Assembly (NCBI GenBank): GCA_023460395.1
Contig: JAEWQB010000011.1
Span: forward strand, 1 to 39,808
DNA length: 39,808 nt
Origin: Pseudomonadota bacterium
GTDB lineage: Bacteria > Desulfobacterota > Desulfovibrionia > Desulfovibrionales > Desulfovibrionaceae
Reading direction: 5' to 3'
Part shown: positions 32,783 to 39,808 of the stretch, one piece after another
Position numbering within the stretch: position 1 is the first letter of the stretch
Layout: each line of letters opens with the position of its first letter
Notes under the pieces: model-generated
What the model saw: the letters and a program-made list of their open reading frames with translations, nothing else
What the model was told of the DNA's origin: nothing
Databases searched by the model: none
Made by a program: the position numbers and the translations under genes

Positions 32783-33724
32783 ATGAAACACATCGTCATC
32801 GCCACGCGCGGCTCCAAGCTCGCACTCTGGCAAGCCAACCACATTAAGGATTGCATTGAAACCCAGCACGCGGGACAGGTTTCCGTGGACCTGCTGGTGC
32901 TCAAGACCAAAGGCGACATTATTCTGGACGTTCCGCTCGCCAAAGTAGGGGGCAAGGGCCTTTTCGTTAAAGAAATTGAAGAGGCCCTGCTCGATGGTCG
33001 CGCCGATTTAGCCGTGCACTCCATGAAGGACGTGCCCATGGAACTCCCGGAAGGGCTTGTGCTGGGGGCTATTCCGCAACGTGAAGACGCTTCGGACACC
33101 TTCCTTTCCGTACACCACGCCTCATTAGACGCCCTGCCACAGGGAGCCACCGTGGGCACCAGCAGCTTGCGGCGGCAGTCGCAACTGCTTGCGCTGCGCC
33201 CCGACCTGAATGTGATTTCCCTTCGCGGCAATGTGGATACCCGGCTGCGCAAACTCACGGACGGCGAATTTGACGCCATTATTATGGCGACTTCCGGCCT
33301 GAAACGGCTGGGCCTTACCGCGCCCGTGCAGGAAATTCTAGGACCGCCACGCTTCCTGCCCGCCGTGGGCCAAGGGGCGTTGGGCATCGAATGTCGTGCG
33401 GACAGGCGGGACGTGCTGGATATGCTGGCCTTTTTAGAGCACCGCCCCTCACGCATCTGTGTGGAAGCTGAACGCGGTTTCCTCTTCGGCTTGCAGGGCG
33501 GCTGTCAGGTGCCCATTGCCGGGCACGCCGTTATGACCGGCGATGAAACCTTCACGCTCACCGGATTTGTAGCCGACCTTCAAGGACAACGCCGTATCCG
33601 CGAAACGCAGGACGGCACCGCCGCCGAGGCACGCCATAAAGGCCTTGCACTGGCAGAAGTCGTCAAGTCCAAGGGGGCAGACGCCATTTTAGCGGAAGTG
33701 TATGCCGCCACGGCAAATGCCTGA
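32783..33724 (+). CDS. hemC: Hydroxymethylbilane synthase (porphobilinogen deaminase)
   Basis: HemC joins four porphobilinogen units into hydroxymethylbilane for tetrapyrrole synthesis (haem d1, sirohaem, cobalamin or haem). The 313-residue protein has ATRGSKLALWQA near the start, VHSMKDVP with the catalytic Asp, GTSSLRRQSQ, RGNVDTRLRKL, and GGCQVPIAGHA. In the last motif Cys241 carries the dipyrromethane cofactor. The ribosome binding site is weak. The stop codon abuts a 12-bp tandem repeat. Confidence 0.97.
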   Translation: MKHIVIATRGSKLALWQANHIKDCIETQHAGQVSVDLLVLKTKGDIILDVPLAKVGGKGLFVKEIEEALLDGRADLAVHSMKDVPMELPEGLVLGAIPQREDASDTFLSVHHASLDALPQGATVGTSSLRRQSQLLALRPDLNVISLRGNVDTRLRKLTDGEFDAIIMATSGLKRLGLTAPVQEILGPPRFLPAVGQGALGIECRADRRDVLDMLAFLEHRPSRICVEAERGFLFGLQGGCQVPIAGHAVMTGDETFTLTGFVADLQGQRRIRETQDGTAAEARHKGLALAEVVKSKGADAILAEVYAATANA

Positions 33725-33754
33725 TTATCTGCCCGACTATCTGCCCGACTATCT
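33723..33754. repeat. 12-bp tandem repeat abutting the hemC stop
   Basis: Copies GATTATCTGCCC (33723-33734), GACTATCTGCCC (33735-33746) and a partial GACTATCT (33747-33754) follow each other directly, starting within the hemC stop codon. Slippage could change the trailer length but not the HemC protein. Confidence 0.8.
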
Positions 33755-33889
33755 CCATGGCTGCACTGCGGATTGCGACAAGAACGGAATGTGTCGTTTC
33801 GCCGCTCTGCGTCCGTTATCCTGTAACCATGAGGCTTTTATGACAAAGGCGACTTTCCCTTTCGCTCCAGCCGGTATAGTATACGCGCC

Positions 33890-35104
33890 ATGACAGACTA
33901 CAGTTCTCTGAGCCTTTTGGGCTGGAACGACTTTATGGAGCGGCAACTTACCACTCCCGGCCCGGCGCTGACATCCATTGTGCGCGTATGCAGCGTGCAT
34001 AGCATGGTCATGTTTGTCATGGGGGCGACTGACGCTACGGAGAGTCCATCTGCCACAGCCGAGTCTCATGACGGTACCCCACACTCCTGCTCCGGCACCG
34101 CTAGAACCAATATTCCTCTGCCGGAGGCCGCTGCGGGCATAGAAAACATTTCCCCCGGCATTCATAAACGACAGTTAGCCATTCCCGGCAACTGGTTGGC
34201 TGGCGATGCGCAGGCCCGTCCCACAGTGGGCGACTGGCTGGTACTGGACCCCAGCGGGCAATGGCCGGAGCGGTTGCTGGAACGCCGCACACTGGTCATC
34301 CGCCGCGCCCCTTCGGATATCACCGGGGTTCAGCTTGTAGCCGCCAATCTGGACACGCTGTTCATCGTCTCTTCGCTAAACGAAGATTTCAACCTTTCCC
34401 GGTTGGAGCGGTATCTGGCAATCGCTTTTGAATCTCAGGTTCAGCCAGTGGTAGTGCTCACCAAAGCGGATCTTGTCACCCCAGAATACGCACAGCAATG
34501 CGCGGGAGAGGTTACGGCCCTCTGCGACGACCTGCCCGTGCTGGTAGTCAACGCGCTGGATGCCGCAGCCATTCCGCTTCTCCTTCCGTGGGCTGGACCG
34601 GGCCAGACGGCAACACTGGTCGGCTCCTCCGGCGTGGGCAAATCCACTCTGGTAAATACCCTGAGCGGAGAAGAGCGCACCCTCACAGGCTCCATCCGGG
34701 ACGCCGACGGAAAAGGACGCCACACAACCTCCAGCCGCACGCTCTATACCCTGCCGGGCGGTGGGCTTATCATGGATGTGCCGGGCTTCCGCGAACTGCG
34801 CCTTCCCCCCTGCGAGCCGGGACTGCGAAAGGTCTTCGCCGATGTGGACGCGTTGGCCTCACGGTGCGGATTTTCAGACTGTCAACACGATGGCGAGCCG
34901 CAATGCGCCGTGGAAGAAGCCGTTACAAGCGGTCATCTGACCCGCCGACGTGTGGACAACTACCGGAAACTGTTCCGGGAACAAGCCGCACTGGACGATG
35001 AGAAACAGCAGGCCAAGGTGTATGCCCGCCAGCGCCGCGCGGCGCAGCGCACATCCGGGCGTCCTTCTTCCGGCAAAGGGCCAAAACGTCGGAAAGGCCA
35101 CTAA
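33890..35104 (+). CDS. rsgA: Ribosome small subunit biogenesis GTPase RsgA
   Basis: RsgA is a circularly permuted GTPase that checks late 30S assembly. The 404-residue protein has the permuted order G4 TKAD (191-194), G1 GSSGVGKST (245-253), G3 DVPG (296-299), then a zinc-binding cluster C326-C331-H333-C339. The C-terminal tail is lysine/arginine-rich. The N-terminal OB fold is interrupted by a low-complexity insertion of roughly 45 residues (about 47-92) before VGDWLVLD, which makes the protein longer than the usual 300-350. The start is MTDYSSLSLLGW, in family position, but no ribosome binding site is seen. TATAGT lies 14 bases upstream, so a leaderless transcript is possible. Confidence 0.92.
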   Translation: MTDYSSLSLLGWNDFMERQLTTPGPALTSIVRVCSVHSMVMFVMGATDATESPSATAESHDGTPHSCSGTARTNIPLPEAAAGIENISPGIHKRQLAIPGNWLAGDAQARPTVGDWLVLDPSGQWPERLLERRTLVIRRAPSDITGVQLVAANLDTLFIVSSLNEDFNLSRLERYLAIAFESQVQPVVVLTKADLVTPEYAQQCAGEVTALCDDLPVLVVNALDAAAIPLLLPWAGPGQTATLVGSSGVGKSTLVNTLSGEERTLTGSIRDADGKGRHTTSSRTLYTLPGGGLIMDVPGFRELRLPPCEPGLRKVFADVDALASRCGFSDCQHDGEPQCAVEEAVTSGHLTRRRVDNYRKLFREQAALDDEKQQAKVYARQRRAAQRTSGRPSSGKGPKRRKGH

Positions 35105-35481
35105 TTTCCGGCTCCCGTCATCCGGCATCCTGTCCCCCTCCGGTACACGCCCAAACGGGACTGCCGCCGGGCTACACGCCTTCGCGACATAGCCTTCCCC
35201 ATACGGTTGTTCTACAAATCACAATCACATCCCGTTATCTGGACGCATAACCGCAGAACTGCTGTCTCGCATGTTCTTTTCTTCTCATGAAAAATCTCAT
35301 CTAGTCAGATTTCCTAGAATATCCTATACAGACAAATAGGGAGAGATAGGCGGCGCACACCGCTGTTTTCCATTTCTCCCAAGCGCGACAGCACACCGCC
35401 CGAACGGCCCCGGAGAACCAATAACCCTCCCGGAAACTGCCGACAGAAGGCACTCAACTGCGAACTGCATAGGGAAGCTCC
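35105..35481 (+). other. 377-bp control region before the chemoreceptor gene
   Basis: No gene was seen. The gap holds the candidate promoter at 35302-35330. Overlapping it is an inverted repeat, AAATCT (35292-35297) / AGATTT (35307-35312). The leader has a possible hairpin from GGGAGA (35339-35344) to TCTCCC (35375-35380). AGGGAAG serves as ribosome binding site just before the chemoreceptor gene. Confidence 0.55.
35302..35330 (+). promoter_or_regulatory. Candidate sigma-70 promoter for the chemoreceptor
   Basis: TAGTCA (35302-35307, 4 of 6 to TTGACA) and TATACA (35325-35330, 5 of 6 to TATAAT) are 17 bases apart. The -35 box overlaps one arm of an inverted repeat. The leader would be about 145 bases long. 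Confidence 0.4.
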
Positions 35482-37938
35482 ATGAAACTTATCTGGAAAC
35501 TCTCCATCCCACAGGTCTGTATTGTTATTTGCCTAGGCATTGTTAGCTATATAGTCATCCATTCCTCTTTCGAAGGCATGCGGAAGCGGTATGTCGAGGA
35601 TATTGTTGAAAGTAAATTCACCCGCATTGCCAGCGATATCGCCGAAACGGCCCAGCAAGCGGTGGACGTTTCCTCGCTGTTCAGCCAACTGCCCTCGGTG
35701 CATGCCGCCTATGCGCTCGCGATGACCGGCGACATAAACGCCCCTGCGGCACCGCAATCGCAAGCCGCCCGTGAACTTCTGCGTCGCGAACTCGCCCCCA
35801 TGCTGGACGCGTATAAGCAGACCACCGGCTCCGGCCTGCGTTTGCATTTTCACCTGCCCAACGGGCGCAGCCTCGTGCGCCTATGGCGGACGCTTCAGAC
35901 CAAAGTAAACGGCGAATGGAAAGATATTTCCGACGACCTCTCCCCCTTTCGTCCCACCGTGCTGGACGTAAACCGGCAGGGCACTCCGGTTAAGGGTATT
36001 GAGCTGGGCCGGGGAGGCTTCGCGGTGCGCGGCGTGGTTCCGGTCAAAGACACACAAGGGCGCCAACTTGGGTCCGTCGAAATGCTTTATGATTTCGACC
36101 CCATCCTCACCGGAGCAGCCGAGCAGGGACTTTCTGAAATCATTTTGTATATGAACGGCGACCTGTTGCCCGTGGCTACAACCCTTCAGGATGAAACCAA
36201 AAATCCACATGTTGGCGATTTTGTACGCGTTTCCGCGTCCAGCGACCACACCGAACCGCAGAATGCCGGACAAAAAGACTCGTCGTTTTCTGTTGAACGC
36301 TATGTCACCCCTGAGCTTCTTAACGCGGGAACGCGGGGACGCCACTATGAGAACCACGATTCCATAACCTTGGCGACCTTTCCTGTGGCGGACTACCGGG
36401 GCACACAGGTGGGCGTGCTGGTTTGCGCGCTGAGAACCGATGCGCTCTCCTTGCTGGCCTCCCGCGCGGACACCACTCTCATCATCGTACTCGCCTGCAT
36501 GGCAGCCGCACCGTTTGCCGTGCTGCTTATCGGCTTACGCGCGCTGGTCACTGGTCCTATAACCCGTATTAGACAAAAAATTCAGGACATCGCTGAAGAT
36601 CGCGCCGACCTCACCGAACAGATTCCAAGCCGCCACAAAGACGAAATCGGCGATCTTGCCCGCTGGTTCAACACGCTCACCACGAAGCTTGGCCTCATGC
36701 TTGATGAGATGGAAGGCTACGTGAATGTGCTGAACACCGTGCCCGATCCCATTTTTGTGGTGGATGAAGACTACCGCATGCTTATGGCGAATAAGGCCAC
36801 GCTGGACTACCTGAACCTCACGGAAGAAGAGCTGAAAGCCTACACCTGCCACGAGCAGCTTGATACCAAAGTCTGCCGGACAAAAAATTGTCCTATATCG
36901 CTCGTGAAAGAGCTGGGAAGACAGGCCGAGGCCGAAACCATAGAACTTACCCGTAACGGGAAAAGCATGTTCATTAAGCCCTCTGCCAATATTCTGCGGG
37001 ACTCCAAAGGGCACAAGGTAGGATATGTGGAAGTGGCCCGCGTAGTGACCGACCTTGTTCATTCCGAACGGGAAGTGAACGAAAAACTGGAACGCATCCG
37101 CAAGGTTAATGATGCAACTCGCGAAGCCGCGGTGCAGCTTACTTCCACCACGGGCAGTTTGACCACGCAGTTTACCGGCGTGCAGACCGCGCTGAGTAAT
37201 CAGCAGGAGCGGCTGCATGAAACCGTCACGGCGATGGATCAAATGAACGCCACAGTGCAACAGGTGGCACATAGTGCCACTGAGGCCGCCGAGCAATCGC
37301 AGGCGGCCCGCGAACACGCCGCTCAGGGCGCGAGCATCGTGGAAAAATCTGTGCAAGCCATTTTGCGGGTCAGCGAGCAGGCTACCGCCATGCGCGAATC
37401 CATGCGGAATCTTGGCAAACAGGCTGAAGAAATCGGTGCCGTGTTAGGCGTTATTTCCGACATCGCGGACCAGACAAATCTGCTGGCCTTGAACGCGGCT
37501 ATTGAGGCCGCCCGTGCGGGTGAAGCCGGGCGGGGGTTTGCCGTGGTGGCGGACGAAGTTCGCAAACTGGCGGAAAAAACCATGCAGGCCACCAGCGAGG
37601 TGGAAAAGGCCATCGGCTCCATTCAGCGGGGTGCGCAGTCTTCTATCCGCATGGTGGACGAAACCGGCGGCATGGCTGACAACGCAAGCAATTTGGCTAC
37701 CCAGTCTGGAGCGGCCCTTACGAGTATTGTGGAACTGGTGACGGCCTCATCCGATCAGGTGCGCAATATAGCCACCGCCGCAGAGGAACAGTCCGCCACC
37801 AGCGAGCACATAAACCGCGCCGTTGACGAAGTGGCAAATATGGCTACGGACGTTACCGAACGCATGAATGCATCCTCCTCTTCCGTGACGGAACTCGCGG
37901 CCTTGGCAACGCGTCTGGACGACCTTTCCAAAGGGTAA
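35482..37938 (+). CDS. Methyl-accepting chemotaxis protein with Cache, HAMP and PAS domains
   Basis: This 818-residue chemoreceptor has a first membrane helix (about 5-28), a periplasmic Cache-type sensor (about 30-325) and a second helix (about 330-353). A HAMP domain follows (about 352-404), then a cytoplasmic PAS domain (about 410-525) and a long signalling coil. The hairpin tip DQTNLLALNAAIEAARAGE lies near 668-686. The PAS has three close cysteines (C456, C465, C470), suggesting metal, haem or redox sensing. No C-terminal CheR-tethering pentapeptide is present. AGGGAAG precedes the ATG. It is a single gene, convergent with the AAA+ gene. Confidence 0.95.
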   Translation: MKLIWKLSIPQVCIVICLGIVSYIVIHSSFEGMRKRYVEDIVESKFTRIASDIAETAQQAVDVSSLFSQLPSVHAAYALAMTGDINAPAAPQSQAARELLRRELAPMLDAYKQTTGSGLRLHFHLPNGRSLVRLWRTLQTKVNGEWKDISDDLSPFRPTVLDVNRQGTPVKGIELGRGGFAVRGVVPVKDTQGRQLGSVEMLYDFDPILTGAAEQGLSEIILYMNGDLLPVATTLQDETKNPHVGDFVRVSASSDHTEPQNAGQKDSSFSVERYVTPELLNAGTRGRHYENHDSITLATFPVADYRGTQVGVLVCALRTDALSLLASRADTTLIIVLACMAAAPFAVLLIGLRALVTGPITRIRQKIQDIAEDRADLTEQIPSRHKDEIGDLARWFNTLTTKLGLMLDEMEGYVNVLNTVPDPIFVVDEDYRMLMANKATLDYLNLTEEELKAYTCHEQLDTKVCRTKNCPISLVKELGRQAEAETIELTRNGKSMFIKPSANILRDSKGHKVGYVEVARVVTDLVHSEREVNEKLERIRKVNDATREAAVQLTSTTGSLTTQFTGVQTALSNQQERLHETVTAMDQMNATVQQVAHSATEAAEQSQAAREHAAQGASIVEKSVQAILRVSEQATAMRESMRNLGKQAEEIGAVLGVISDIADQTNLLALNAAIEAARAGEAGRGFAVVADEVRKLAEKTMQATSEVEKAIGSIQRGAQSSIRMVDETGGMADNASNLATQSGAALTSIVELVTASSDQVRNIATAAEEQSATSEHINRAVDEVANMATDVTERMNASSSSVTELAALATRLDDLSKG

Positions 37939-38110
37939 CCCCTGTCCGCGAAAGGACTTCGCCAAAAGAGCGGGAGCGGGAAACGTGTAGCCACCACACA
38001 GGAAAACGCAAAGCATATCGCCACAGTGCGGCTCTGCGGCATTCAGACCGTCTGCCCGCAAATACTGTCCGGGCCGGGTTGACCCTGCCGCCGGGTAGTG
38101 AGCGGCTTCG

Positions 38111-39655
38111 CTAATACCCCGGCCCCGCGCCCTGCTGACGGTCCAAGGTACGGCAATTGATTGCCTCCGCCAAGTGGGCCACGGTTATCTTCGGAGCTTC
38201 CGCCAAATCGGCTATGGTGCGCGAAATACGCAAAATACGGGTGTACGCCCGTGCGGAAAGCGCCAGCGCGTTAACCGCCTTGCCCAAAAAAGCGTGCTCC
38301 GCCTCATCAAGACGGCAGACGTCTTCCAGCCAGCGGCCTGAGAGATCGGCGTTGGTCAGACAGGGGGTGCCCGCGTACCGTGCCGCCTGCCGTTGCCTCG
38401 CCCGCACAATGCGTTCACGCATAGCGGCGGAGCTTTGCCCCGGAGTATCACTCCGCAAATCCTCATAGGGCACAGCGGGTACTTCCACGTGCAGGTCTAT
38501 CCGGTCCAGCAAAGGGCCGGAGAGCCGCGCCCGGTACCGTTGTACCTGAAAATCGCTACATACGCAGGTGTGCCGGGGGTCGGAAAGATACCCGCAGGGA
38601 CACGGGTTCATAGCCGCCACCAGCATGAAGTCCGCCGGGTAGCTCAACGACGCGGCGGCACGGGAAATGGTCACGCTGCCAGATTCCAAGGGCTGACGCA
38701 TGACTTCCAGCGCAGGCTTTTTAAATTCCGGCAGTTCGTCAAGGAACAGAACGCCCCTGTGCGCCAGCGAAGCTTCCCCCGGCTTGGGATACGCACCGCC
38801 ACCGACAAGACCCACGTCGGAAATAGTGTGGTGCGGTGCGCGAAAAGGACGAGTGCGCATGAGGGGTTGCCCCGGCTCCAGCATTCCCGCCACAGAATAT
38901 ATCTTACTCACCTCCAGCGACTCCTCAAAGGCCAAGGGAGGCAATACGGTGGGAATGCGCTGTGCCAGCATTGTCTTGCCACTGCCGGGAGGCCCCAGAA
39001 ACAACAGATTATGCCCGCCCGCCGCCGCGATTTCTATGGCGCGTTTGGCATGCTCCTGCCCTTTCACTTCCGCGAAATCACATAGCCACGCATCATCTTC
39101 ACCCGGTACGTATGGCTCACACCGGACAGGTTCAAGCGCAGCCGTTCCGGCGAGAAACGCCACCGCCTCGCCCAGCGACGCCACTCCGTACACGGGCAGC
39201 CCTTCCACCACAGCCGCTTCAGCGGCATTGGCCTGCGGCACAAGCAGCCCCTTCGCCCCTTCCCTGCGGGCCAGCACAGCCATAGACAAAACACCGGGGA
39301 CCGGCTTCAACTCCCCGGTAAGGGAAAGCTCTCCCACCACAAACCAGCCTTCCAATGCGGCCTGAGGCAGAACTTGCGCCGCGCCCAGCAAGGCCAGCGC
39401 CAGAGGCAGATCATACCCGCTGCCCCCCTTACGCTGGTCAGCAGGTGCCAAATTCACCGTAATGCGCGACGGCGGTAACTTGTGCCCACCATTTTTTAAC
39501 GCCGCGAACACCCGCTCTTTCGCCTCGCGCACGGCACCTTCCGCCAACCCTACCAGTGTAAAAGCCGGTATACCCTGCCGTGCAAGGTCCACTTCCAGAT
39601 CTACCCGAAACGCGTCTATTCCCAACAGGGCCGCGCTGCATATTCTCGCTATCAT
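38111..39655 (-). CDS. YifB/ComM-family AAA+ ATPase (Mg-chelatase-like)
   Basis: The 514-residue product is of the YifB/ComM type. The N-terminal Lon-substrate-like domain (about 1-170) has VGLAEGAVREAKERV. An Mg-chelatase-like AAA+ module follows, with Walker A GPPGSGKT (221-228) and Walker B GVLFLDELPEF (301-311). A cysteine cluster (C352, C354, C364, C366) and a C-terminal helical domain come after. ComM in other bacteria is a branch-migration helicase for natural transformation; many non-competent species also keep the gene. It is a single gene, convergent with the chemoreceptor. Confidence 0.93.
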   Translation of the reverse strand: MIARICSAALLGIDAFRVDLEVDLARQGIPAFTLVGLAEGAVREAKERVFAALKNGGHKLPPSRITVNLAPADQRKGGSGYDLPLALALLGAAQVLPQAALEGWFVVGELSLTGELKPVPGVLSMAVLARREGAKGLLVPQANAAEAAVVEGLPVYGVASLGEAVAFLAGTAALEPVRCEPYVPGEDDAWLCDFAEVKGQEHAKRAIEIAAAGGHNLLFLGPPGSGKTMLAQRIPTVLPPLAFEESLEVSKIYSVAGMLEPGQPLMRTRPFRAPHHTISDVGLVGGGAYPKPGEASLAHRGVLFLDELPEFKKPALEVMRQPLESGSVTISRAAASLSYPADFMLVAAMNPCPCGYLSDPRHTCVCSDFQVQRYRARLSGPLLDRIDLHVEVPAVPYEDLRSDTPGQSSAAMRERIVRARQRQAARYAGTPCLTNADLSGRWLEDVCRLDEAEHAFLGKAVNALALSARAYTRILRISRTIADLAEAPKITVAHLAEAINCRTLDRQQGAGPGY

Positions 39656-39808
39656 GCCTGTCCGCTATGCTATGGGTTTTCTATACCTAAATCGAGCGGA
39701 GGGGGCCCATTGAAGCCTTCCTCGGCAGAAACCGGGAGAAGATTGACTCCAAAAATGGTGCGATGGGGACAGCTTGATCGCTGAAGCGTGATAATGCTGC
39801 TCGTTTCG

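Noticed and set aside
38040..38125. GC-rich inverted repeat as terminator between the chemoreceptor and the AAA+ gene
   Set aside because: The arms are 50 bases apart, one lies inside the AAA+ coding sequence, and there is no T tract.
39700..39790. Possible short TTG-started frame at the right edge
   Set aside because: It ends after about 24 codons and resembles nothing; no gene can be supported before the window ends.

Overview
The window looks like core chromosome of a sulphate-reducing Desulfovibrionales-type deltaproteobacterium (Desulfovibrio sensu lato). The base composition is GC-rich. The complete division/cell-wall (dcw) cluster is followed by pyk, an HD-GYP gene and rplM-rpsI. A MucR/Ros-type zinc-finger regulator, a large ARMT1/DUF89-like protein and the FtsI type (with a PASTA tail) fit that lineage. 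The taxon is inferred from gene content and protein style, not from a database search. I see no phage, transposon, CRISPR array, tRNA or rRNA.

Region 1 (1-600): a PaaI-type thioesterase gene on +, facing the end of the dcw operon, with a hairpin terminator between them. Region 2 (987-18200, all minus strand): a compact dcw operon in the order mraZ-rsmH-ftsL-ftsI-murE-murF-mraY-murD-ftsW-murG-murC-murB-ftsQ-ftsA-ftsZ. There is no ddl. Most junctions overlap or are a few bases apart, so this is probably one long transcript. It carries the cytoplasmic steps from UDP-MurNAc to lipid II, the septal synthase pair FtsW/FtsI and the FtsQ/L/A/Z divisome parts. A triple 10-bp-period repeat in front of mraZ looks like the MraZ self-repression operator. 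Region 3 (18339-21131, +): pyruvate kinase followed after one base by an HD-GYP c-di-GMP phosphodiesterase.

Region 4 (21163-23012, minus): a two-CBS-domain protein and an HD-domain protein whose N-terminal half looks like a decayed second HD copy. Region 5 (23327-26154, +): rplM-rpsI with promoter and terminator, then a shikimate-kinase-like kinase with an altered substrate pocket, a YkgJ-type cysteine-cluster protein and a lipoprotein. Region 6 (26402-31319, minus): a MucR-family regulator gene, then a separate group nadK-DUF89-like-gatB. Region 7 (31532-37938, +): gmhA, an FmdB-type zinc ribbon gene, hemC, rsgA and a chemoreceptor. Region 8 (38111-39655, minus): a YifB/ComM-type AAA+ ATPase gene. 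The last 150 bases hold nothing I can name.

I do not see a complete, obviously novel multi-gene system. The best leads are the kinase with lost shikimate-binding residues, the degenerate DUF89-like protein beside NAD kinase, the duplicated HD protein, the sharply AT-rich patch across murB/ftsQ, and several operator-like inverted or direct repeats.
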